Positions 22,088 to 38,736 of a stretch of DNA of 64,000 nucleotides are shown here, in pieces (position 1 is the stretch's first letter; the number at the start of each line of letters is the position of its first letter). The notes under the pieces are model-generated. The model did not search any database. It was not told the DNA's origin and was given only the letters and a program-made list of their open reading frames with translations. The position numbers and the translations under genes were made by a program. This DNA is from Cyanoderma ruficeps (taxonomy: Eukaryota; Chordata; Aves; Passeriformes; Timaliidae): the NCBI GenBank assembly GCA_008694505.1, contig VZDJ01000200.1, forward strand, positions 260,310 to 324,309, read 5' to 3'.

Positions 22088-22114
22088 GCGGGCGTAGATT
22101 ACAGAGAAGCCCGT
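22088..22114 (+). promoter_or_regulatory. MAT2A 3' UTR hairpin 1, METTL16-type
   Basis: TACAGAGAA (22100-22108) lies in a 15-base loop closed by a six-pair stem: GCGGGC (22088-22093) with GCCCGT (22109-22114), one pair being G-U. In mammals METTL16 binds and methylates hairpins with UACAGAGAA in the MAT2A 3' UTR and couples S-adenosylmethionine level to splicing of the last intron and mRNA stability. Motif position and stem fit that system. Confidence 0.85.
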
Positions 22115-22955
22115 GGGCTCTGGGGGAAAGAGCTCCCCCCCTCCCCCAGGCTCCCTGGCTGCGCCATTGTCTCTCACCATCTTTTTGGTTGTGTGGGGAC
22201 CACGTGCCTCTCCTGGAGCCACCCCCCCACCCGTGTCTCCCCCAAAACCCTCTGGATGGTTATTAACAAATTTATCTTTACTCCAAGCTATGAAAGGGAG
22301 AAAAAGGCCCAAGTGCCCTCTGTCACCCTCCTCCATGCCCCCACAGTCCCACTGTGGCAAGGGCCACCCTGTTTTGGGTCTCAGCAGTCCTGCTCTGTGG
22401 GGGGATACCCTATTTCATTACTTCCCATGCTCCTTGACCCCAAATTCCACTACATCAAGGGGACCCCCCATTTTGGCTCCCACTGTCCCCACCATCCTGC
22501 TCCAGAGAGGGGACACACAAACCCCTCATTCTGGCTCCCTGTGTGTCCCCCCCCCACAGTCCCCATTCCACAAGGAGGATACTCATTTTGGCTCCCCCAG
22601 TCCCACTGGTGGGGAAGACACTTCCCATTCCACCTCCCCACACCCTTGGGACCTTGCTGGTGCTGGGTTTGGTTCTTAACCCTCATTTTTAACCTCTTTT
22701 TTTTCCAAAAATGCACATCTGGGGGGGGACACGCTAAAACCAANNNNNNNNNNNNNNNNNNNNNNNNNNNNNNNNNNNNNNNNNNNNNNNNNNNNNNNNN
22801 NNNTTTTTTTTTTTTTGGGGTTTTAATCCAAAAGCTGAAGTGGCTCCCCAACTGCACAACCCCTCCACCCCCCAACTTTGTCCAGATTTTGGGGGAAAAG
22901 GGGGGGCATTTGGCGCTTGATACTTGAAGGTTTGGTGTATTTATTGTGCGCCGAG

Positions 22956-22985
22956 GCGGGGGCGTGAGTACAGAGAAGTCCCCGC
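22956..22985 (+). promoter_or_regulatory. MAT2A 3' UTR hairpin 2, METTL16-type
   Basis: TACAGAGAA (22969-22977) is enclosed by a perfect six-pair stem, GCGGGG (22956-22961) with CCCCGC (22980-22985). Confidence 0.85.
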
Positions 22986-23123
22986 ACTCAGCCGGCAGCT
23001 CCTGATCCCTGAAAGCCCCCCCTTCCCCACCCCCTGCCCTCTCCCCACCCCCCACCAGTTTGGGGTGAAAAGGGGGACTGGGTTTGTTGGAGCGCCGGGG
23101 GTGCCCTGGGTGTGGCGCTGGTG

Positions 23124-23148
23124 GCCGGTGTGGTACAGAGAAGCCGGC
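23124..23148 (+). promoter_or_regulatory. MAT2A 3' UTR hairpin 3, METTL16-type
   Basis: TACAGAGAA (23134-23142) is enclosed by GCCGG (23124-23128) pairing with CCGGC (23144-23148), extendable by a T-G pair. Confidence 0.85.
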
Positions 23149-23350
23149 TTGTTTACTGCCCACCCAGGCTCCGGCCCCCAGAGTGCCTTGGGGAGGGGCA
23201 GGCGGGGCTTTCTCCTGCCCTTGAGGCCCGGGTTTTTTTTCTTGGTTTTACTATTTCCGGGAGGTTTTGTCCAAATGTTTTGATCCACTGAATCCAAAAA
23301 TGAGTTCAAAAAGAAAAGAATCTCAATAAAAGTGATGGGTTAGATGGAGC

Positions 23351-23898
23351 CACCTCAAGTGTGTGTGGGGGAAACGGGTGCAGGGGGTAGCTGAAGCATT
23401 TTGGAAACTGAGGCACCAAGAGATGGAAAAAGTGTGTTACAAGGGAAAGTGGGATATGGGGAAGTAGATAGGGAAGAAAGTGTGTGGGGGGGAACAGGTA
23501 CTGGGGAAACTAAGGCACAGGGTCCTGAGATAGGGGGAAATAGGGGTGGGGGAACTGGAGTACAAGGCAGGAGTGAGTACTGGGGCAACGGGTATGGGGG
23601 AGGTTGGGGTTTGGGGAAATCCTGAGGAAGGAGGAAACAGATATGGGAAATTGGGGTATGGGAGAAAGTGGGATGTGAGGGGGAATGGATACAGGGGAGA
23701 CTGGGATGGATAAACCAGGAAGAGAATGTGGCTGGGGAGCTGGGGCATGGGGAGCTGAGGGATCTGAGGGGATGTGGGATGGAGGAAAATGAGTACAGTG
23801 GGTGTGGAACGCACAGGGTGGGGAGGGCCATTTACTGGGAGACTCTGGGGCACATGGGGAAACTGAGGCACGGGAGGATTTCTGGCTTTAAAACAGCA
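23351..23898. other. Spacer between convergent MAT2A and GGCX
   Basis: About 550 bases between the two poly(A) signals consist of purine-rich words on the plus strand such as GGGGAAACTGAGGCA and ATGGGGAAATGGGG, repeated with variation. No gene is seen. Confidence 0.6.
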
Positions 23899-23904
23899 TT
23901 TATT
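23899..23904 (-). terminator. GGCX poly(A) signal
   Basis: TTTATT on the plus strand is AATAAA on the minus strand, only 8 bases after the GGCX stop codon (23915-23913). The GGCX 3' UTR would then be about 25-30 bases long. Confidence 0.6.
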
Positions 23905-23912
23905 TGGTGTGT

Positions 23913-30306
<6,394 letters not shown>

Positions 30307-30736
30307 CACCCCGGCCCCGCCCGGCCCCGCCACACAGCCACACGTGACGGCTGCGACGGCCAATCAGCTGCGATGAGGCGGGGCGATTGGACCACACCCC
30401 ACCAGACCCCGCCCCTTCTCCTCTCAGACTCCGCCCCCGAGACCCGCGCCCCCCGCCCCCTTCCAGGACCCCCCGGCTCCCCCAGACCCTGACCCCCCCA
30501 GACCCTGACCACCGGCACCCCCCGGTCTCCATGACCGCCGACCCCACCCTGACCCTGGCCCGCTGTGTCCCCGGCCCGCCCCCAGCCCCGGCACCCCACT
30601 CCCTGACCCCGCAGCGGCCCCGGCCCGCCCCCGGCCCGTCCCCCGCCCGGCGGTGCCGCCGCTCCCGGAAGCCCCGGGAACGCGGGGCGGGTCCGGGGCC
30701 GCCGCCGGAGCGGAGCCGAGCGGGGCCGGACGGACC
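30307..30736. promoter_or_regulatory. Shared GGCX/VAMP8 head-to-head promoter
   Basis: Only 430 GC-rich bases separate the GGCX start codon (minus) from the VAMP8 start codon (plus). CCAAT at 30360-30364 and an inverted CCAAT (ATTGG) near 30386 are visible, with CACGTG near 30343 and many SP1-like CCGCCC/CCCCGCCC boxes. A bidirectional promoter is the simple reading. Confidence 0.6.
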
Positions 30737-32965
30737 ATGGTGGGGTCGGGGCACCGAGGGGCACGGGGGGTCACCGGAGGGGGGTACGGGGGGCATCGGG
30801 GAGGAGTGCGGGGGTCCCTGTGAGGGGCGCCGGGATGTGTAGGGGCTCCGGGGGCGTCCGTGGGAAAGCAGCCGGGTGTCCTGGGTGTCTGTGGAGTGCC
30901 AAGGGGGTGTCCATACGGGGTGAGGGGTGCCCGTAAGGTGCTTAGGGGGTCCCTTTGGGAGCTCCAGCACATGTTTGGGGGTCTGGGGTGCCCACAGAGT
31001 GCTTGAGGAAGTGCCCAGCATGCCATGAGGTGCCCATAGGGTGCTTACGGGCTTCCTCTGGGGTGTCCGGCGTGTACGTGGGGGGCTGGGTGCCAGGGCA
31101 CGCCTATGGGATGTGGAGGTGTGTCTGGGGGACCCCCAGGGTGTCTGGGGAAGTGTCTGTGGGGTGGTTGGGGTGGACAGGGGGAACCTGTGGGGTGCTT
31201 TGAGGTTCACACAGGGTGCCCAGAGTACATACGAGGTGCCAGGCAGGTTCACAGAGAGTGTTTGGGGTGCCTGTAAGGTGCTTAGGGGGTCTCTGGGGGG
31301 TCCACACTGTGTCTGCAGGGTTCTTGGGGACATTCATGCCTGGGGGGCACATGGGGTGCTCAGAGGGTGCCTATGGGGTGCTGGAGGCGTTGGGGTGTGT
31401 GGGATGTCTGTAGGGGCTTGAAGAAGTGCCCAGGATGCCCATGGGGTGCTCAGCAGGTGCTTGAAGTGGGCGTTGGGTGTCTGTAGGGGACTCAAGGCAC
31501 TTAGAGGGTACTTCAGAGTGTATATGGGGTATCTACCCAGTATATGGGGTGTCTGAGATACATATGGGATGTCATGGCGGTGCCTAGAGGGTGCACATAG
31601 GGTGCTTGGGGTGGACATGGGGTGCCTTGTGGGTACTGTGGGGGCACTTCTAGGGTACCTGTAGGGTGTATATGGGGTATGGGGAGTGCTTAGGGGGTGT
31701 ATATGGGGCACCCATGGGATGCTGGGGTGCCCGTGGTAGGCTTGGCTGGTTCCTTTGGGGTGCCTGGGGCATTTGTAGGGTGTCCAGGGTACATTGAGGG
31801 TGCTGGGGATGCCCCAGGGCATACATGGGGTGTCTGTAGGGTGCTGTTGAGTGTTTATGGGGTGTTGTGGGAGTATCCAGGATACATGCTGGGTGCTGGA
31901 GGTGCCCCCCTGACCTCTGCCCTGTGCTGCAGGCGGGGGTCCCGGACGAGGTCCCGGCGAGTGTCGCAACAGGTGCCACAACGGGCGCCGGGCGTGTGTG
32001 GGCACTGCAGCGCGAGGTTCAGGGGGTCACCACCATCATGACACAGAACGTGGAGCGGATCCTGGCACGGGGAGAGAACCTGGAGCAGCTGCACAGTAAG
32101 AGCCAGGACCTGGAGGCCACGGTGAGGGGGGCATGAGGGGTGTGAGGGTGGGCACAGGGTACCCACATTGAGCACGGGGGTCGCCAGGGTGGGCATGGGG
32201 TCCCAAGGGTGGGCACAAAGCTCCCTGAAGGTGACCCAAGGTCCCTAAGGTGGCACGGTATCTCCGGGGTGGTCCCAAAGCCCCCAAGGTGGTGCAAGGC
32301 TCCTGAGGTGGCACTGAATCTCCTGGGTTGGGGCTGGAACCCCATGTCAAGTAACACAAGATCCCCAAGGGAAAACAGAGTCCCTAAAGGGACTGCAGGG
32401 TACCCAGTGGGATGGCATGGGACCCTTGGGTGGCAGGGGGTGTCCCTAGGATGTCTGTGGGGGTCCCTGGGTTGCAGTTGGTGTTCCCAGGGTGGCAGCA
32501 GAGGGTCCCCAGGGTGGGTAGGATTGTCTGAAGTGTGGCCGTTGGGGTCCCCAAGGTGGCAGGGCTGTCCTCAGGATCTCAGCCAATGTCCCTGTAGTAG
32601 CAGTTGGGGTCCCCAGGTGACAGAGGTGTTCCCAGGGGGTAAGGGCTGTCCCTTGCATGGGATTTGGGTTCTCCAGGGTGGCACAGGTGTCCCTGGATTG
32701 GAAGTGTAGTCTCTGGGGTGGCAGCTGAGTCTCCTGAGTGGTAGTGAGCAGTCCCCAGGGTGTGAGGGCTGTCCCTGGGGTGGCAAGGATGTCCCCATGT
32801 CTCTGAGCCTTGTCCCTGCAGTCAGAGCACTTCCGCACAACGTCCCAGAAGATGGCCCGGCGCTACTGGTGGAAGAACGTGAAGCTGCTCATCATCCTCG
32901 GCCTCGTGGGCATCATTGTCCTCATCCTCATCATCCTCCTGGCCACCGGCACCATCCCCACCTAG
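30737..32965 (+). CDS. VAMP8: Vesicle-associated membrane protein 8 (endobrevin)
   Basis: VAMP8 is an R-SNARE on endosomal, lysosomal and secretory-granule membranes, driving fusion with Q-SNARE partners in exocytosis and autophagosome-lysosome fusion. Three coding exons: 30737-30739 (ATG only), 31933-32121 and 32822-32965, giving 111 residues (human 100). The SNARE motif covers about residues 24-87, with the zero-layer Arg in [13 protein letters not shown]. The membrane segment is the C-terminal [24 protein letters not shown]8 rather than another VAMP is chosen from [20 protein letters not shown] and [21 protein letters not shown]. The segment before the SNARE motif ([20 protein letters not shown]) is about 11 residues longer than in human. 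The ATG-only exon is inferred from the donor and from the same design in VAMP5. Confidence 0.95.
30840..31900. repeat. GGGGTGC minisatellite in VAMP8 intron 1
   Basis: About 1 kb is an array of degenerate units such as GGGTGCTTGGGGTG, CCCATGGGGTGCT and GTGTCTGTAGGGTGC, mostly 20-40 bases apart. Strand asymmetry is extreme: G-rich on the transcribed (plus) strand. Confidence 0.75.
32130..32815. repeat. GGTCCCCAGGGTGGCA minisatellite in VAMP8 intron 2
   Basis: Units of about 30-37 bases contain GTCCC(C/T)AGGGTGGCA with variable linkers, repeated about 18 times. Confidence 0.7.
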
Positions 32966-33260
32966 AGCCACTGTCCCCACAGAGACATGGCCACCCCAGG
33001 GCCCAAATACAGATGGGGGGAAGAACCAGCGAGACTTGTGTGTGTGTGTGTGTGTGTGGTGGTGGGACACATGGGGATATGATGGGGGACACAGATGGAC
33101 ATAATGAGATGGGCATGGGGACATGGGGGGACACAGACATGGGGACACAGAGGGGACAGGCACAGGAATGTTTGTGGGGATATGGGAGGACACGGACAGG
33201 CCCCAGGGATGTGGGTATATGTGTGGGGACACGTGTGGGGACATAGGCATGAGGGGATGT
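32966..33260. repeat. VAMP8 3' UTR with GT run and GGGGACA repeats
   Basis: After the VAMP8 stop an uninterrupted (GT)n run of about 20 bases (33038-33057) is followed by GGGGACACATGGGGATATG-like units. No AATAAA was found close by, so the VAMP8 cleavage site is unknown. Confidence 0.55.
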
Positions 33261-33825
33261 GTGGGGGGGGCCGTGCCAGGGTGCTGGAGGTTGTGCCAGG
33301 CACCGAGGGACAAAGGACACTGGTGGCACTGCCGTCACCCTTGGAGACCGAGTGCGGGGCGGGGGGAGAAGGGGGAAGGCCAGGGACAGGGACATGGGGG
33401 GGTCCCCAGAGACCCGGACATGGGGGTCCTGGTGTAGCCTCATATCTGCAAGGATTTGGGGACACCGACACGTGTGGAGCTGTGGGGCCCCTTTTCTTGG
33501 GGACAGGGCAGTCGCAAGACACACGTTTGTGATCCTGGGGACATTGGAGGCCCGGGGGACTGTAGGGACAGGGCGCTCTCTGGGGACATGGGGACGTGGG
33601 AGGTCCGGGAGACCCGGCAGCTGGGGAGGGTTGAGTGGGGGGTCCTGGGGAGCCCCGGGGTGCGTACCGGGGTGTCCCGGGTCTGCGGGCACTCGAGGGT
33701 GGGGGGGAAGCGGGGGGCGGTCCCGGGCCCTCCCGTCGGGGGCGGCCGCAGGGACCCGAGGCGGGACGGGTACAGGAACGGGCGCACCGGTAGCGGCACC
33801 GACGCCGATCCGTAGTACCGGGACC

Positions 33826-35599
33826 ATGGTGAGTCCCGGGCCGCCGCTGCCGTCGCTTTTGCTTTCGCTTTCCGAAGGGGCAGACCGGGATCGGAGGCAC
33901 GGGACCCGCCGGGCTCGGGATCCCCCGGTGCCGGTCCCAGTCCACGCCCCCGGCCTCTCCCTGCCGACCGGAGGGACACGGTCTCTGGGGGTGGTGGCCC
34001 GCGCGGGACTTTCCGTGTCCCTGTGTGTTCCGGCCCCGCGTGTTGTGCGTGTCCCCCGCCGTGCCTCGTGGTCCCGGTGTCCCCGTGTGTTCTCTGACCC
34101 CGCAGTGCTCCTATCCCCACCCCCACCCCGGTCTTCATCCTCAGGTGGCCCTGTACCCACGTCCCCACGGTTTCCTGTCCCCATGGTTCCTGTGTGCCCC
34201 CCCTCGCAGTGCCAATGTCCCTGCGGTGCCCTTGTCCTCGTGGTCAGGCTTTGTCCCCAGGGTGGTAGTTTCCTCATGATCCTCTGTGTCTCCATAGTCC
34301 CCACGATCCTCATGTCCCCGGGTCCCCACATAGCCCATCCTCTCGGTTCTTGTATCTCCACGTTCCCTCAGTCCCCCTTCCTCATGATGCCCATGTTCTC
34401 GGTGTCCCTGCCTGTCCCTGTGCCATCTCCGTATCCCCTTGGTCCTGATATCCCCATGTCCCTTTGCCCCCGCGGTCCTTGTGTCCCCATGGTCTCCCTT
34501 CGCTGCAGCGTCCGTATCCCCAGTGCTCCCACAGCTTCCCCCCACATTGTCCCCCCCCCGTGTCCCCAGGCAGGGTTGGCGCGGTGCCAGCGCGAGGCCG
34601 AGGAGGTGGTGGAGCTGATGCGACAGAACGTGGCGCGGGCGCTGGAGCGGGAGGGGCACCTGGAGCAGCTGCAGAGCCGTGCCCAGGACCTGCGACAAGC
34701 GGTGGGACCGCGGGGACAGGCTGGGGCACACGGCCGTGGGGGAGTGGCACTAGAGGGGACACCTGAAGCAGCTGCAGAGCCGGGCCAGGGCCTGGGGACA
34801 CACATGGCCCAGGGGTGGGATGTGGCACTAGAGGGACACCTGGAGCTGGCAGGTACCTTTGATAAGCAGGGAACAGCAGGGACACATGGGCTGGGAGGAG
34901 GAGGGGGAGTGGAGCTTTATAGGGACATATAAATCTGGGGACACAGAGCCCAGGGGACACTGTAGAGGCAGAAAGCCCCAGGGAGGACCTGTTATAGGAA
35001 CATATAGCCTGGGGGGACAGTATAGGGACATGTAGCCCTATGAGATACATACAGAGCCCTGGGGGCACACTATGGGGGCATAAATCTCAGGTCTGGACTT
35101 GCTCTAGGGACATCGAGCCCTGTGGGGGTAACATACATAGCCCCAAGAGGGACAAACTATTGCGACATAGAGCCCTGGGGTGACCTATAGTCCTGGGGGA
35201 CATTGTGGAGACACAAAGGGGTTAGGGGATGCTGTGGGGACATATAGCCTGGGGAGGAGAGACTCCAGGGCCATGGAAGGGTTGGGGGGTTCCTATAGGT
35301 CCCCCCAACCCCTCTGTAGCCCTTGGGGGCACTGTCCCCTATCCCCCTCCGTGTCCCCACAGAGTGAAGCCTTCACCCGCACCACACAGACAGTGACACG
35401 GCGCCAGCGCAGGAGACATCAGCGGTGGCAGCTGGTGGCCCTCGGCCTCGGCCTCCTCCTCCTCTTTATCCTGGGTCTGGCACTGGCGCTGGCCATGGCA
35501 CAGTCATCCCCTGGGACTGTCACCAGCACTGTCTCCACCCCACAGGGGGGGACCCAGCACCCCCCCAGAACTGCAGGGATGCCTGAGGGGACCCCATGA
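33826..35599 (+). CDS. VAMP5: Vesicle-associated membrane protein 5 (myobrevin)
   Basis: VAMP5 is an atypical R-SNARE-like protein of muscle and other cells, mainly at the plasma membrane. Three coding exons: 33826-33828 (ATG only, ATG|GTGAGT), 34570-34701 and 35363-35599, giving 123 residues (human 116). The start MAGLARCQREAEEV matches the family's MAGIELERCQQQANEV pattern. The coiled-coil segment contains RQNVARALEREGHLEQLQSRAQDL, with the zero-layer Arg in LEREG. After a basic stretch (RRQRRRHQRW) comes one membrane segment of Leu/Gly/Ala. Then follows a Ser/Thr/Pro-rich tail of about 35 residues, which is unlike that of VAMP8 and agrees with the tail carried by VAMP5. Position next to VAMP8 is as in human. 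Confidence 0.93.
34000..34560. repeat. GTCCCC(A/C) repeat in VAMP5 intron 1
   Basis: A degenerate array of words such as TTGTGTCCCCATGGTC and CGTGTCCCCAGG every 12-20 bases fills much of the intron. Confidence 0.6.
34740..35335. repeat. GGGACATATAGCCC minisatellite in VAMP5 intron 2
   Basis: Units of about 38-45 bases with GGGGACA, ATAGAGCCC(T)GGG and CTATAGGGACAT recur at least ten times. Confidence 0.65.
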
Positions 35600-36625
35600 T
35601 AAAGAAGCACCAGGACTTTTTTGGAGAGACTCTACAACAACAATAATGAATCAGTGGGATGATCTTCAAGGAGACCATACAATAAATAAACTCCAAGATC
35701 TGCCTTGAAGACACCCTACAATAAAAACCCAGCAAGGTTAACACTACAATAAGCACCAGGAGCTCTTTAGGGAGACCCTACAATCACAGACCAGGAGGAT
35801 GAACTTCAGGGAGACTCTATAATAAATAAATACCAGGATCTGTTTTGGGATGACCCTACAATAACTAAGGCTCCAAAATCTGATTTGAAGATACCCCATG
35901 ATGATAAGCCAGCAGGATGAACTCTTGAGAAGACCCTACAATAAATAAACACCAGGATATGTTTGGGACCCCACAACAACCAAGCCTGTGGGACTTACTT
36001 CGGGGAAACCCTACAATAAACATCAGGATCTGTTTTGGGGAGACTCTACAATAAATAAATACCAAGAGCACTGTGGGAAGACCCTACAAAAACAGAGCAG
36101 TGGTATCAGCTTAGGGGAGATCCTACAATCCCAAACCAACAGGATGATTTCCAGGAAGATCTTACAATAACAAATGTGCCAGACCCTCCAGAGAGCCCCT
36201 ACAATTAATAAACATCAGAATCTACTTCAGGGAGACCCTGCCATAACAAAGGACCAGGATGATCTCTGGGAAGACCCTACAATAACAAACATGCTGGACC
36301 TCCTCTGGGGAAACCCTATGAGAAATAAACACCTTAACTTTTGTTTGGAGAGACCCTACAAAAACTAGCAGGACCCGCTCCAGGGAGACCCTGTTAAAAC
36401 ATCCTGGACCTTCTCTGGGAAGACTCAACAATAAATAAAGAACAGAATCTGCTTGGGGTAGACCCTACAGTAACAACCCCTCTGTGTCTTTCTGTTGGGA
36501 GACCCTACAAAAACAGAGCAGTGGGGTGATCTCCAGGGTAACCCTACCATAATAAGGCCCTGATTTAGGGACCCCGACAATAAGCCCCACAACCCACCCC
36601 AGGGAGCCCCTACAACAAACACTTA
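35600..36625. repeat. Tandem array of about 38-base units rich in AATAAA
   Basis: About 26 diverged copies of a unit of the type GGGGAGACCCTACAATAAATAAACACCAGGATCTGTTTT follow the VAMP5 stop codon. CTACAA-type words are spaced mostly 34-41 bases (for example 35778, 35816, 35855, 35935, 36010, 36047). At least seven copies contain a perfect poly(A) signal, AATAAA (such as 35681, 35720, 35821, 35940, 36015, 36050, 36430). The array is moderately A-rich, unlike the G/C-rich minisatellites elsewhere. Any of the early copies could serve as VAMP5 poly(A) site. Confidence 0.8.
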
Positions 36626-37010
36626 TGGGACCCACCCTGGGGTCACCCTGGGCACACCTGGCCTTGGCCAGAGGTGTCACCCACCTGGGCTGGGGGCAGG
36701 AGGGGCTGTGGCCCCACCACCAAGGTGGGGGATGCAGAGGGGACCCTGGGGACACAACAGCACCTGAGGAGGTGATGGGGACTCCAGGGAGGGGACTGGA
36801 GGTCCCCAGGGTCATGGTGACATCTGGGAGGGACTGGGGGACCTGGCAACCAGTGTCACTGCACAAGGTCACCCTGGCTTAGGCTGCTGAAGGGGACAAG
36901 TGGGAATGTGACACTTGGGGACTCAGAAGCCATGTCACTTCCCCGCCCCCCCTCCCCGCCACCCCATGCCTCAGTTTCCCTGATCAGTGAAAGACACCAG
37001 AGCCTCGCAG
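36626..37010. other. Spacer between the VAMP5 array and C2orf68
   Basis: Unique GC-rich sequence with no open frame that resembles RNF181, TMEM150A or any other known gene. Confidence 0.5.
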
Positions 37011-37014
37011 CACC

Positions 37015-37020
37015 TTTATT
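37015..37020 (-). terminator. C2orf68 poly(A) signal
   Basis: TTTATT on the plus strand (AATAAA on minus) lies 83 bases downstream of the C2orf68 stop codon. Confidence 0.7.
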
Positions 37021-37102
37021 GACACCGGGGAGATAGCACCGGTCCCCGGGGTGGCATCAGTCCCATGGGGGTGGCAGTGTCTGGGGGGCAGGGTTGGCAG
37101 TG

Positions 37103-38532
37103 TCACCCCGTGCCCCGGCGCTTGCTGAGCTCGTCCTGCACGCGCTGGCACAGGGCCCTGCGCAGGGGGGGCTCCAGCGGGCTCTGGGCGCACACCCGGC
37201 GTGTCACCTCCTCTGCACTGTCCCCCTGCGGCACCCACGTCACCCGTCGGGCCTGCCGCAGCTGCTGGCGCCCCACAGGACCCCCACGGCACCCCCACTG
37301 CCCCATGGCACCCACCAACAGCACCCACTGCCCAACACAGCCCCAGTGCACAGCCCCCCACGGAGTCCCACCCCTGTGGTACCCACTGGGCCCCAGAGTG
37401 ACGTCCCCTGTCCCATGGGACCCCCGCCAACAGCACGCCATGGCAGCTGAGACCTGGGTACCCCCATGCCATGGCAGTACCCCCTGCCCCACGGGCTCCC
37501 CCCCATCCGAGGGACACCCACCGCACCCCCACACCCAGGGCAGCGCTCTTTGCCCCACAGAACCCCCACCCACCGCATCCCCAGCCCCACAGCAGCACCC
37601 ACCCCTCTGCCCCCCAGCCCCCGGCGGTCCAGGGGCCGCACCTGGTGCACGATGACGGCAGTGACCTGCCCGTCGTCCCCCTCGTACTCGAGGCAGAAGA
37701 GCCGCGGCCCGCGGGCGGGGTCCGGGGAGGCCTCGCGGGTGTCGGGAGGGGGCCCCACGCTGGCGTCGGCCCCGGGCCCCCCTGCGGCACCTGCACCCTT
37801 AGGGGGGTGCTGCCGGGGGGCCCCAGGCCAGTTCTCCCTGGGCGCGCCCCATCCCCGCCCCCTGGGGCGTTCCTATGTCCCCCCACTCGGGTGCCCCCCA
37901 TCCCCACCCTCCGTCCCCACTTTGTCCTTCCTCACCCGGGAGGTCCCCCCCACCCCCGGGCACCTCCCCCAATCCCAACCCGCCCTGGGGTGTCGCCCCT
38001 TCCCCACCCATCTCCTTGGGTCCCCCTACGCCTGAAAGCGCCCCGGTCCCACCCTCAGGAGTCCCCCCGCATCCCCCGATCCCGGTACTTCCCTCCCCCT
38101 TCCGCAACCACCTCCCGGGGTCGTCCCTCCACGCCCCCCCAGGTGTCCCCGCGCTACCGGTGCCGCTCACCGCTACCCCGGTGGGGCCGGTACACCTGCT
38201 GGTCGGGCCGCCGGGGCCGCGCCGGGGCCGGGGTCAGCCGCGTCCGCGCTCGGCCCCGTGCCTGCCGCACCGCGCGGTCGTACGCGTCCCTGGGCACCCC
38301 ACGGGCCGCGTTAACGGCGGGGCATCGGAGTTACGCGGCGGGGGGGGTGGTGCCGAGGAACACCGGGGCCAAACCGGCCCGGGGACGAGGGTCCCCGGGG
38401 GTGGCCGGGCCGGTGCCAATACCTGGCGAGCTGGTTGCGGCGGATGTGCCGCACGAAGCCGTGGCTCATGTCCAGCCGTCCACCCGGCCGGCACCGCCAG
38501 CCCGGGGCCGCAGTTGTGGCCGCTGCCTCCAT
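37103..38532 (-). CDS. C2orf68: UPF0561 protein C2orf68 homologue
   Basis: A small conserved vertebrate protein of unknown function. Four coding exons in phase: 38423-38532, 38171-38289, 37642-37781 and 37103-37225, giving 163 residues (human 166). The hallmark DMSHGFVRHIRRNQLAR ends exon 1. Exon 2 carries a basic DAYDRAVRQARGRARTRLTPAPARPRRPDQQVY segment, matching the family's basic TPAPTRPRKPDLQVY stretch. Exon 3 has LFCLEYEGDDGQVTAVIVHQ and exon 4 ends in PPLRRALCQRVQDELSKR. The start chosen gives MEAAATTAAPG, the same opening as human (MEAAPAS); an internal ATG before SHGF is a second possibility. The gene is head-to-head with USP39, as in human. Intron 3 is largely a CCCACTGCCCCATGGCACCC repeat. 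Confidence 0.93.
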
Positions 38533-38736
38533 CCCGGTACCGGGGGGCGGAGGTCGGTACCGGGACGCCGCGCCTTTAAGAGCCCAGCGGGCTCGGCCCG
38601 CGCGCCGGCAGGGGGCGTCGCAGTGCGCCGGCGCGACAGCACTTTTCGTCTCTCGGCGGCCGCACATGCGCAGAGTCATAGGGATGGCTTGGCCCCGCCC
38701 TTGAGCCGCGCATGCGCACATCTCCGTGTAGCCGCC
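38533..38736. promoter_or_regulatory. Shared C2orf68/USP39 bidirectional promoter
   Basis: Only 204 bases separate the two start codons. The interval holds two NRF1-type sites, GCACATGCGCAG (38662-38673) and GCGCATGCGCA (38708-38718), and no TATA box. NRF1 sites are common in bidirectional housekeeping promoters. Confidence 0.7.

Larger units (their letters stand above)
22049..23350 (+). other. MAT2A: MAT2A 3' UTR
   Basis: The UTR runs from the TGA at 22046-22048 to an AATAAA at 23325-23330. It contains three copies of TACAGAGAA within hairpins (separate entries). An N gap of 60 bases (22744-22803) flanked by a T run interrupts it. The presence of the hairpins on both sides of the gap supports that the two flanks belong together. 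Confidence 0.75.

Noticed and set aside
33259..34932. A 557-codon plus-strand frame across VAMP5 exons
   Set aside because: Most of it is repeat-derived intron translation; only 34570-34701 is the real VAMP5 exon in that frame.
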